From Bacteroidota bacterium (lineage in GTDB: Bacteria; Bacteroidota; Bacteroidia; B-17B0; Aurantibacillaceae), in contig JANYGK010000096.1 of the NCBI GenBank assembly GCA_025362395.1, positions 1 through 32,569 on the forward strand: a stretch of DNA of 32,569 nt, given 5' to 3'. Every line of letters begins with the position of its first letter. The first letter of the stretch is position 1. Positions 25,008 to 32,569 of this stretch are shown piece by piece. A program made the position numbers and the translations under genes. The notes under the pieces are model-generated. The model worked only from the letters and a program-made list of their open reading frames with translations, was not told the origin of the DNA and made no database searches.

Positions 25008-25952
25008 CTAGAAGCTATAATTGCCCATGCGGGCAATAGTGGTATTATAATCTCTTACAAGCTCATCAATTACTTCCTGCACCGGTTGTATAGTATCTAT
25101 TAATGCCGAAACCTGCCCTATTTCAAGTTCTCCCTCTACGAGGTCACCTTCAAACATTCCTTTTTTAGATCGTCCTTTTCCCAGTAAATGGGTTAATTCA
25201 TCAACATGGGCTCCTTTTTTTTCAAGCTCATCTACCCGGTTAAAAAAGTCGTTTTTAATAAGTCTTACCGGTGTCAGTTGCTTTAACGTTAGGCTTGTAT
25301 CACCTTCCTTGGCAGCTATTACCGAGTTTTTAAAATTAATATGTGCCGACGATTCATAGGTGGCCACAAACCTGCTGCCTATCTGCACGCCGTCGGCCCC
25401 TAATGCGAAAGCCGCTGCTATGGCTTCACCCGAAGCTATACCGCCCGCGGCAATTAGAGGCACTGTAATCGCTTTTCTTATTCTTGGTATCAATACCAAA
25501 GTGGTGGTTTCCTCGCGTCCGTTATGGCCGCCTGCTTCAAAGCCTTCTGCCACAATCGCGTCTACGCCTGCTTCTTCACATTTTAATGCGAATTTTACGT
25601 TCGATATGGCGTGAACCACAGTAATACCATGCTCTTTAAGGTAGTGAGTCCATGTTTTAGGATTGCCCGCAGAGGTAAATACGATCTTCACGCCTTCCTC
25701 AACAATTACCTTCATGTGTTCCTCAATATTGGGGTACAATAAGGGCACATTAACCCCAAAGGGTTTGTTGGTAGCTTGTTTGCATTTTCTTATATGTTCC
25801 CTCAGCACTTCGGGGTACATAGAGCCGGAGCCTATTAAGCCTAAGGCTCCTGCATTCGACACGGCCGACGCCAGTTTCCAGCCGCTGCACCATATCATGC
25901 CGCCCTGTATAATCGGGTACTTAATGTTAAATAATCGGGTTATAGTATTCAT
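25008..25952 (-). CDS. NPD/FabK-type FMN-dependent oxidoreductase
   Basis: The 314-residue TIM-barrel flavoprotein matches the nitronate monooxygenase / enoyl-ACP reductase II (FabK) superfamily. It begins ITRLFNIKYPIIQGGMIW, the usual opening with the FMN-contacting QGGM. Other motifs are GVNVPLLYPN, VFTSAGNPKTW, VAEGFEAGGHNG with the conserved His, LIAAGGIASGEAIAAAFALGADGVQIGSRF (phosphate-binding GG and G/GSRF, quoted in parts here) and a C-terminal region with a GEL-EIGQ segment. The AEGFEAGGHNG form is shared by FabK and NPD enzymes, so fatty-acid enoyl reduction and nitronate oxidation remain alternatives. It is monocistronic and divergent from the DUF6089 gene, with only 66 bases between them. 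Confidence 0.86.
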   Translation of the reverse strand: MNTITRLFNIKYPIIQGGMIWCSGWKLASAVSNAGALGLIGSGSMYPEVLREHIRKCKQATNKPFGVNVPLLYPNIEEHMKVIVEEGVKIVFTSAGNPKTWTHYLKEHGITVVHAISNVKFALKCEEAGVDAIVAEGFEAGGHNGREETTTLVLIPRIRKAITVPLIAAGGIASGEAIAAAFALGADGVQIGSRFVATYESSAHINFKNSVIAAKEGDTSLTLKQLTPVRLIKNDFFNRVDELEKKGAHVDELTHLLGKGRSKKGMFEGDLVEGELEIGQVSALIDTIQPVQEVIDELVRDYNTTIARMGNYSF

Positions 25953-25964
25953 TTGGTATTATTT

Positions 25965-25996
25965 TTGGTATAAAGTTAAAGATTTTATTATTTTTG
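25965..25996 (+). promoter_or_regulatory. Bacteroidota-type promoter of the DUF6089 gene
   Basis: TTG at 25965-25967 and TATTTTTG at 25989-25996 match the -33 and -7 consensus (TTG, TAnnTTTG) with 21 bases between them. The -7 box ends 22 bases before the ATG at 26019. This is the best promoter match I found in the window. Confidence 0.5.
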
Positions 25997-26018
25997 TGTA
26001 CTAATCTTAGTTTTTGTA

Positions 26019-26942
26019 ATGAAAAAAATAGTTGTTTTATTTTTAATATTATTGTTCACTATTACCTTAACTCATGGGCAACGTCGTTTGGATTATGGAA
26101 TTAATATAGGCGTTTCCAATTATTTGGGAGATATTGGCGGTAAAGAAAAAACCCGCAGGGATTTTGTGGCGGATATGAAGCTGGCTAAAACCCGTTGGAA
26201 TTTTGGAGGTTTTGTACGTTACAAAATAAAACCAAAAATCTCCCTTAAATTAGCTTTGGATTATTTACGTTTGGAAGGAGATGATAAATTATCAACTAAC
26301 CCGGCGCGTAATACGCGTAACTTAAACTTTAGAAACGATATGTTTGACCTGGAACTTACAGGGCAGTTCTTTTTTTATGAAGACAATGATTTAGGAAATA
26401 CCTACCGTTACAAAAATGGGTTTAGGGCTTATGCGTTTGCGGGTGTAGGCGGATTTTATTCAAACCCTAAAGCACTTTACAACGGCTCTTATGTGAAGCT
26501 GCGCGAGTTGCAAACAGAAGGTGTTGCTTATAAACCGATAGGACTTGCCATACCGGTTGGTTTAGGATTTTATTTTACGGTTGAAAAAAAGCACCGCATT
26601 GGTTTTGAAATAAATTACAGAACTACCTTTACCGATTATTTAGATGATATTAGCGGTAATTACGCTGACCCATCTAAAATGACACCTACAGCGGCGGCTT
26701 TAGCTAACCGAACCGGTGAACTTGGCACCGTTGATCCTGCTTTTGCAAAAAACTTTGGTTATGATAACACGACAGGGGTAGGTAATAAGCGTGGCGATAA
26801 AACGCATAAGGATGCTTATATGACCATGAGTGTAAGCTATAGTTATGTGCTTAAAGGTAAATCGAGCTTCTACCGAGGCCGTTACGGTAACTTCTTCGGG
26901 CACAAACGCGGCAGGGTTCGTAAGATCAGAGCTAAGTTCTAA
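26019..26942 (+). CDS. outer-membrane beta-barrel protein, DUF6089/PorG-like (T9SS)
   Basis: This 307-residue protein has a signal peptide (MKKIVVLFLILLFTITLTHG, then QRR). Its mature part begins with the LDYGINIGVSNYLGDIGG pattern typical of the DUF6089 family. That family includes PorG, an outer-membrane part of the type IX secretion system thought to contact the PorK/PorN ring. Barrel strands include GFRAYAFAGVGGFYSNPKA and KHRIGFEINYRTTFTDYLDD. The protein closes with a strongly basic tail (FFGHKRGRVRKIRAKF). As I know it, the DUF6089 gene usually sits directly after CBS and nadK genes in Bacteroidota; here it is separated and inverted, next to eno. PorG identity is likely but not proven by sequence reading alone. 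Confidence 0.78.
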   Translation: MKKIVVLFLILLFTITLTHGQRRLDYGINIGVSNYLGDIGGKEKTRRDFVADMKLAKTRWNFGGFVRYKIKPKISLKLALDYLRLEGDDKLSTNPARNTRNLNFRNDMFDLELTGQFFFYEDNDLGNTYRYKNGFRAYAFAGVGGFYSNPKALYNGSYVKLRELQTEGVAYKPIGLAIPVGLGFYFTVEKKHRIGFEINYRTTFTDYLDDISGNYADPSKMTPTAAALANRTGELGTVDPAFAKNFGYDNTTGVGNKRGDKTHKDAYMTMSVSYSYVLKGKSSFYRGRYGNFFGHKRGRVRKIRAKF

Positions 26943-26967
26943 TCATTTCTTTTTATATGGTTTAAAG

Positions 26968-26997
26968 ATCCCATGATGATTGTCATGGGATTTTTTT
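26968..26997 (+). terminator. rho-independent terminator of the DUF6089 gene
   Basis: A perfect 9-bp stem, ATCCCATGA (26968-26976) and TCATGGGAT (26983-26991), encloses the loop TGATTG and is followed by six T (26992-26997). It begins 25 bases after the stop codon. Confidence 0.88.
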
Positions 26998-27035
26998 GTG
27001 AGGTTTATAAAACGTAGTGACAACTTACTCCAAAT

Positions 27036-27067
27036 AAAAAACCCCTCACGATACTGAAGGGTTTTTT
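27036..27067 (-). terminator. bidirectional terminator, probably ending the eno transcript
   Basis: AAAAAACCC (27036-27044) pairs with GGGTTTTTT (27059-27067) around a 14-base loop, which also allows one further T-A pair after a mismatch. The A-tract on one side and T-tract on the other let it work on both strands. It lies 117 bases beyond the eno stop and backs up the DUF6089 terminator. The 26943-27183 spacer otherwise holds nothing I can name. Confidence 0.65.
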
Positions 27068-27183
27068 AATATCGAGTCCTCGTTGCTTATTAATTTACTG
27101 CAAAACTTACTGCATCCCGGGCATGTTTACCATCGTTATCAATCCCCGGATGATACCAACAGGGATTCTTTAATTTAGATAGG

Positions 27184-28482
<1,299 letters not shown>

Positions 28483-28506
28483 TTATTTAGAGGGTTAATG
28501 AGGCCT

Positions 28507-28514
28507 CAAAATTA
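28507..28514 (-). promoter_or_regulatory. candidate -7 box for eno
   Basis: On the minus strand TAATTTTG (28514 to 28507) fits TAnnTTTG and is 30 bases from the eno ATG. The nearest TTG (28530-28528) is only 13 bases further upstream, shorter than the usual spacing, so this is a weak call. Confidence 0.32.
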
Positions 28515-28648
28515 AATAAACTTTTTACAATTAAAATTTAATGTGTGTAATATTTAGTAAAAAAGAAGGGACTAAATAGATTGTAGAGATGAAATACAAA
28601 AGCTTTTCGACTTGGCTTAAATTCAGCGGTCTTTGCGTTTAATTGATC

Positions 28649-29527
28649 CTACATTCTTTTATCCAACCCCCACAACAGCTTATTCCGAAGGGTTTCAAAA
28701 AAGTGTTGCCCCTCAAGGTTAATAAGGTTAAACCTGAAATCGGCTTTACGGATAATAAGTTCAGATTGCTGAGCAACGGTTTTTGATCTTGAATCTAAAG
28801 CCACATTAAAGCTGTCGCTCCGGCCCGAAACCTTAAAGCTTAATATTTTATGGTTGGAAATAACAATAGGCCTTACATTTAAATTATGCGGCGCTATGGG
28901 AGTAATGATAAAGTTGTCGGAATCGGGTAACATAATTGGTCCGCCGCAGCTTAAAGAGTAAGCGGTAGAGCCTGTTGGCGTTGAGACAATTAATCCGTCG
29001 GCAAAATAAGAATTTAAAAATACACCGTCTACATACGTATCTACATGTATCATGGCGCCCGATTCTTTTTTGTGAATGGTAAATTCATTCAATGCATAAT
29101 TTACATTATTAAATTCGGCGGCGTGATTTTCAAGTACAATTAATTCGCGTTTATCAAGCGTATATTTTTCTTTAATTACTTGCTGTATCGCGTTCGAAAA
29201 ATCTTCTTTGTACACTGTGGCTAAAAAGCCCAATCGGCCTGTGTTTACTCCTAATACGGGAATACCTGATCGCCTCACAAATTCAAGGGTTTCGAGCAAT
29301 GTACCGTCACCGCCCAACGAAATAACATAATCTGCTTTAGCAATAAGTTCTTCGGAAGTAGTAAACGTATCGGCAGTTAAATGTTCGGCACCCGAATTAA
29401 TTAAAAATTCCAGGTAAGGCTTATAAATAATTACTTTAAAATTTTCTTTAGCTGCCAACTCCAAAAGCTGCTCCGGGTAATGAGGAAAATTTTCTTTTGT
29501 ATTTCTTGCATATACAGCTATCGTCAT
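28649..29527 (-). CDS. nadK: NAD kinase
   Basis: NAD kinase phosphorylates NAD to NADP using ATP or polyphosphate, setting the cellular NADP pool. The 292-residue protein has the diagnostic GGDGT at 72-76, NTGRLGFLA at 95-103, the NE pair at 147-148 and the glycine-rich STPTGSTAYSLSCGGP at 182-197, which binds the nucleotide. Length and motif order are normal. It is preceded on the same strand by the CBS-domain gene with an 86-base gap; that CBS-nadK pairing is common in Bacteroidota. The region to eno (28477-28648) carries no further gene. Confidence 0.97.
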   Translation of the reverse strand: MTIAVYARNTKENFPHYPEQLLELAAKENFKVIIYKPYLEFLINSGAEHLTADTFTTSEELIAKADYVISLGGDGTLLETLEFVRRSGIPVLGVNTGRLGFLATVYKEDFSNAIQQVIKEKYTLDKRELIVLENHAAEFNNVNYALNEFTIHKKESGAMIHVDTYVDGVFLNSYFADGLIVSTPTGSTAYSLSCGGPIMLPDSDNFIITPIAPHNLNVRPIVISNHKILSFKVSGRSDSFNVALDSRSKTVAQQSELIIRKADFRFNLINLEGQHFFETLRNKLLWGLDKRM

Positions 29528-29613
29528 TTCCTTTGTAAATTCTAATCCTTATAATACATTTTAAAATAAATTCTAACTATTTTTTATTTGAATCTCTCTT
29601 TAGTTTCTTCAAT

Positions 29614-30276
29614 TTAAATATTAAGGAAGTGCATAAACTCATCTAACTTATCTTTAATGGCGGATTCAAAGTTACTATTTTGAAACGATGCTTTTACAAT
29701 ATAATTATACCTGTAAAACGTTTGCAGGATGCGTGAAAGATCTTCGGTATTTACTTTAAGGGTTACTTCCATTTTAGTGCTTTCCGGTATGGAAGATACA
29801 TGGGCGCTTAATACTTTTGAATCGTTGCCTTCAACAATATTGGCGATTTGTGTCAGCGAATAATCTGCTTGGTTCACTTCTAAAACAATTACTCCCCCGG
29901 GGTCCTGCACCGATGCCATGGTTGAAATATTTTGTAATAAACCTTTCAAAGTAATGCAGCCTTTGTATAACTCCTTATCATCCAATACGGGAATCAGAGT
30001 AAGGTTAAACGACATCATTAATTTAAGCAGGTCATAAGTGTGTTGATAATTATGAATGATGGGTTTGAGTAAGGGAGTTTTGATCTGCTCTAAGGTTTCT
30101 TCAGGATGATTATAATCTATTAATTCATGTTCTGAAACAATACCGATCAGCTCCCTGTCTTTCACCACTGCTAAATGAGAAACTTTAAATTGTTCCATCC
30201 AATCTAACGCAACCCCAACGGTATCGGTGTGCTTTAAAGGGGGAATTTCATCTGTAATTAAATCGGAAACTAACAT
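29614..30276 (-). CDS. CBS-domain protein with a C-terminal ACT-like domain
   Basis: The start is the ATG at 30276 (MLVSDLITDEIPPLKHTDTV); the longer frame begins with TTG two codons earlier. The 220-residue cytosolic protein contains two CBS motifs (about 1-60, with SHLAVVKDRELIGIVSEHEL, and 65-120, with LTLIPVLDDKELYKGCIT), which usually bind adenine nucleotides. An ACT-like alpha/beta segment follows (about 128-200, VIVLEVNQADYSLTQIANIVE onward, shortened here). It comes directly upstream of nadK and may sense nucleotides that bear on NADP supply (inference). A TACTTTTG word ends just 3 bases before the ATG, too close to be its promoter unless the mRNA has no leader. Confidence 0.88.
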   Translation of the reverse strand: MLVSDLITDEIPPLKHTDTVGVALDWMEQFKVSHLAVVKDRELIGIVSEHELIDYNHPEETLEQIKTPLLKPIIHNYQHTYDLLKLMMSFNLTLIPVLDDKELYKGCITLKGLLQNISTMASVQDPGGVIVLEVNQADYSLTQIANIVEGNDSKVLSAHVSSIPESTKMEVTLKVNTEDLSRILQTFYRYNYIVKASFQNSNFESAIKDKLDEFMHFLNI

Positions 30277-30413
30277 AAGCAAAAGTAGTATTAATTTATT
30301 ATAAAACCGGCGGTTGCAATAATACTGTTTAATGCATTACCGCCTTTAAATAGTAACAAAAACATACGTTAAACTTTATTAAATTAAGGTTAAAATTTAA
30401 GCGTTTAAACCTT

Positions 30414-30421
30414 TATATTTG
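30414..30421 (+). promoter_or_regulatory. candidate -7 box for the proline dehydrogenase gene
   Basis: TATATTTG matches TAnnTTTG exactly and ends 15 bases before the ATG at 30437, implying a leader of about 10 bases. No well-spaced TTG is seen upstream. Confidence 0.33.
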
Positions 30422-30436
30422 ACCATATTTTATCTC

Positions 30437-31591
30437 ATGATTTCTTTTGATAATACTGAAAATGCTTTTAAGGCAAAATCCAATGCTGATTTAAACCGTT
30501 CCTATTGGTTATTTAAATTGATCAGTAACCCCGTGCTGGTAAAAGTGGGAGCAAAAACCGCGCCGCTTGCGTTAGCAATAGGTTTTAAAGGAGTTTTTAA
30601 AAGTACCATCTTTAAACAATTTGTAGGTGGTGAAACTATAAACGACTGTGATAAAACAATTAATGAGCTTGGTAAGTTTAATATCGGTACTATTTTAGAT
30701 TACAGTGTAGAAGGCAAAGAGAGCGAAGCAGATTTTGACGCCTGCTGTAAGGAAACACTTGAAACGATTTACAAAGCAAAACAGAATGAACACATTCCGT
30801 TTTGTGTATTTAAGGTAACCGGCCTTGCCCGTTTTGACCTGTTAATAAAAGTAAGCTCTAAAGTTCTCCTTACAGCCGAAGAAACAATAGAATATAACAA
30901 GGTAAAACAGCGTGTAAACTCCATTTGTGAAGCAGCATATAAGGCTAACCAACCTGTGTTTATGGATGCGGAAGAAAGCTGGATACAACCCGCTATTGAT
31001 GACATGGCAGATGAAAATATGCACCTGTTCAATAAACAAAAAGCAATTGTTTACAATACATTTCAAATGTACCGTAAAGACAGGCTTGCTTTCTTAAAAC
31101 ATACTATTGCAAAAGGAAAAGCAGGGCACTTTCATGTAGGAGCAAAATTAGTACGGGGTGCTTATATGGAAAAAGAACGTAAGCGGGCAATGGAAAAAAA
31201 TTACCCTTCGCCCATACAGGATACAAAAGAAAACTCAGACAACGATTATAACCTGGCCTTAGAAGAGTGTATTAAAAATATAGAGATCATGGGTCTTTGC
31301 GCGGGCACACACAATGAGCAAAGCAGTTTGTATTTAGTAAAACTTATGCACGATCATTCTATACCTAATCCGGATAAACGCGTATATTTTTCTCAGCTGT
31401 TAGGCATGAGCGATCATATTAGTTATAACTTAACGTTGGCAGGGTATAATGTTGCAAAGTATGTACCTTACGGCCCCATTAAAGAAGTAATGCCGTATTT
31501 AATTAGAAGAGCGCAGGAAAATACTTCCGTAAAAGGACAAACAGGCAGAGAGCTTAGCTTGATCATAAAAGAAAAATCAAGAAGAAGATAA
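30437..31591 (+). CDS. proline dehydrogenase (FAD-dependent, monofunctional)
   Basis: This enzyme oxidises L-proline to 1-pyrroline-5-carboxylate, passing electrons through FAD to the quinone pool; it is the first step of proline catabolism. The start is the ATG at 30437 (MISFDNTENAF); the longer frame starts with TTG at the -7 box. The 384-residue TIM barrel has KLVRGAYME at 237-245, GTHNEQS at 290-296, QLLGMSDHIS at 320-329, YVPYGPIKEVMPYLIRRAQEN at 342-362 with the paired Arg that bind the proline carboxylate, and a basic C-terminus. It lacks the P5C dehydrogenase half of PutA, as is usual in this phylum. The size is typical for the Bacteroidota form with its inserted helical region. Confidence 0.94.
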   Translation: MISFDNTENAFKAKSNADLNRSYWLFKLISNPVLVKVGAKTAPLALAIGFKGVFKSTIFKQFVGGETINDCDKTINELGKFNIGTILDYSVEGKESEADFDACCKETLETIYKAKQNEHIPFCVFKVTGLARFDLLIKVSSKVLLTAEETIEYNKVKQRVNSICEAAYKANQPVFMDAEESWIQPAIDDMADENMHLFNKQKAIVYNTFQMYRKDRLAFLKHTIAKGKAGHFHVGAKLVRGAYMEKERKRAMEKNYPSPIQDTKENSDNDYNLALEECIKNIEIMGLCAGTHNEQSSLYLVKLMHDHSIPNPDKRVYFSQLLGMSDHISYNLTLAGYNVAKYVPYGPIKEVMPYLIRRAQENTSVKGQTGRELSLIIKEKSRRR

Positions 31592-31644
31592 TTTGGCTCA
31601 ACGTGTAGTAGAATGAAGCAAACCGTTATAGGGTATTAAACTAA

Positions 31645-31686
31645 AAAAAGTCCCCTCTCGGAAATGATTACGCAGCATGACTTTTT
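31645..31686. terminator. possible bidirectional terminator between proline dehydrogenase and porV
   Basis: AAAAAGTC (31645-31652) is complementary to GACTTTTT (31679-31686) with a 26-base loop. It lies between the stops of two convergent genes, at 31591 and 31704. The loop is long for an intrinsic terminator, so this is a moderate call. Confidence 0.4.
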
Positions 31687-31703
31687 ACTTCAAAAAGCAA
31701 TTT

Positions 31704-32569
31704 TTACTCAGTAGGTTTTGGAGCATCACCTTGCCCTTTAAAAGCATCAAAGTCGAAGCTAAGTGTAAAGCGGAGTGTGTTTTGTAAAGGATTACGTTGT
31801 GTAATAGGCACTAAGTACGACATATCTAAACCAAATACATTGTATCTTAAACCAATACCAACCGTAAAAAATTTACGATTTCCTTTTGTTTTAGCTTCGT
31901 TAAAATATCCGCCTCGCACTGCAAACGTTTTTGCATACCAATATTCAAAACCAATACTCCAGTTAATTTCTTTTAATTCCTCTTTAAAACCACCGGGCGC
32001 ATCACCAAACGATTGCACTATTCCTTGGGCTACCGGAACGTTTGGGTCTTTACCCGCAGCAATAACAGGCTTACCGGTATTAGGGTCAATCGCATTAAAA
32101 GCAGTAGGGTTGCCTAATGAGTCAAGCGCTTTTTTATAAACAGGTTGTGAAGGCACCAACAATTTATTTAAGTCTCCATAAATGCCGAATGTATTGGCGT
32201 CATCAATTTGAGTTTTTAAACCACCGCCTAATCTTAAGTTCATTGGGATAAAATCCTTTTTTTCTGAATAAGATATTTTGCCGCCAATATTAGTGAAAAC
32301 TAAGCCCGCGGAAGCAACTGCTTTTTTCTCTCCGACTTTAAAATTTTTCTTTGATTGGTAATACACTCCAAAATCAACGGCAACCGTTTGTCCCGGACGA
32401 ATGTTTTGTCCGTTAAGAGAATAATTGCCCACAAGGTTCGAACGGATATAACGCAAGGCTAAGCCTGCTGAAAATGTTTCTGATAATTTTTGTGAATAGG
32501 CAACGTCTAAAGCGAATTCATTAGGCCTGAACTGGCCGGTAGTATTACCTGCAATATCTGTAAACGTAA
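31704..32569 (-). CDS. porV: type IX secretion system outer-membrane protein PorV (5' end outside the window)
   Basis: PorV (LptO) is a FadL-like outer-membrane barrel that carries T9SS cargo from the translocon to the PorU sortase. The frame stays open to the window edge, so the N-terminus and signal peptide are missing; about 288 residues are seen. Reading inward from the edge it gives FTDIAGNTTGQFRPNEFALD, then a segment with AYSQKLSETFSAGLALRYIR, the IPMNLRLGGGLKTQID strand, FEYWYAKTFAVRGGYFNEAKTKG, and the C-terminal NPLQNTLRFTLSFDFDAFKG. These phrases are typical of PorV. The final GQGDAPKPTE is a short polar tail. The porU gene often lies next to porV, so it may be just outside the window (inference). 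Confidence 0.9.
   Translation of the reverse strand, partial: TFTDIAGNTTGQFRPNEFALDVAYSQKLSETFSAGLALRYIRSNLVGNYSLNGQNIRPGQTVAVDFGVYYQSKKNFKVGEKKAVASAGLVFTNIGGKISYSEKKDFIPMNLRLGGGLKTQIDDANTFGIYGDLNKLLVPSQPVYKKALDSLGNPTAFNAIDPNTGKPVIAAGKDPNVPVAQGIVQSFGDAPGGFKEELKEINWSIGFEYWYAKTFAVRGGYFNEAKTKGNRKFFTVGIGLRYNVFGLDMSYLVPITQRNPLQNTLRFTLSFDFDAFKGQGDAPKPTE

Noticed and set aside
27098-27183. Short open stretch on the minus strand after eno that would end in ITMVNMPGMQ.
   Set aside because: It is preceded by an in-frame stop with no start codon ahead, and the ATG-initiated part is under 10 codons. No support for a gene or a relic.
30280-30287. Perfect -7 box TACTTTTG on the minus strand before the CBS-domain gene.
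   Set aside because: It ends 3 bases from the ATG, which would put transcription start at or inside the start codon. No later in-frame start fits the CBS fold, so I treat it as coincidence.
30769-31066. Two minus-strand open frames of 74 and 87 codons inside the proline dehydrogenase gene.
   Set aside because: They overlap each other and sit antisense to a clear full-length enzyme, with no start context or motif.

Overview
The window is a compact, AT-rich chromosome segment from a member of the Bacteroidota (class Bacteroidia; I cannot fix the family). The support is: type IX secretion (T9SS) outer-membrane proteins (a 5'-truncated PorV at the right edge and a DUF6089/PorG-like barrel), bacillithiol synthesis (BshA), a GlsB-like amino-acid N-acyltransferase of the aminolipid type, Bacteroidota-style -7 boxes (TAnnTTTG), almost no Shine-Dalgarno sequences, and many secreted proteins with Gln-flanked signal-peptide cleavage sites. 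I see no rRNA, tRNA, CRISPR array, prophage or insertion sequence. No gene-free stretch exceeds about 240 bases.

Layout. 1-961: 3' end of a C45-type acyltransferase/hydrolase plus a small helical partner. 1110-2747 (-): bshA followed by an OsmC thiol peroxidase. 2858-5740 (-): secreted two-domain M16 zinc peptidase. 5850-6849 (-): engB overlapping a small conserved protein, then a spacer with a REP-like palindrome. 7064-8008 (-): GlsB/OlsB-like N-acyltransferase, divergent from a sodium:solute symporter (8202-9704, +). 9713-12883 (-): tightly overlapping operon of a GT-C membrane glycosyltransferase, an FkbM methyltransferase and a class I methyltransferase. 12987-17117 (+): membrane-anchored papain-like protease, a methyltransferase with a decayed zinc ribbon, and a secreted protein of unknown function that ends at a strong terminator.

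17228-21752 (+) is the most unusual part: a BepA-like M48 metalloprotease, coupled by an ATGA overlap to three consecutive paralogous outer-membrane barrel proteins that share a (A/T)PGYMGKRF start to the mature chain. The last two share a 103-bp segment (stop codon, spacer and signal-peptide region) with 95 of 103 bases identical, although their barrel bodies have diverged strongly. This looks like a locally duplicating or converting family of outer-membrane proteins with a dedicated periplasmic protease/chaperone.

21781-24261 (-): PaaK-like adenylate-forming ligase and a PlsC-like acyltransferase, probably one acyl activation/transfer operon. 24367-24912 (+): HEAT-like protein. 25008-25952 (-): NPD/FabK-type flavoprotein. 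26019-26942 (+): DUF6089/PorG-like barrel with the best promoter match in the window, ending at a perfect hairpin terminator. 27184-30276 (-): eno, nadK and a CBS-domain protein; the last two normally neighbour the DUF6089 gene in this phylum. 30437-31591 (+): proline dehydrogenase, convergent with porV (31704 to the right edge, -).

Several starts were moved to internal ATG codons (6194, 17228, 20186, 20988, 24261, 30276, 30437) because the longest open frames began with TTG or GTG or ran into neighbouring genes.
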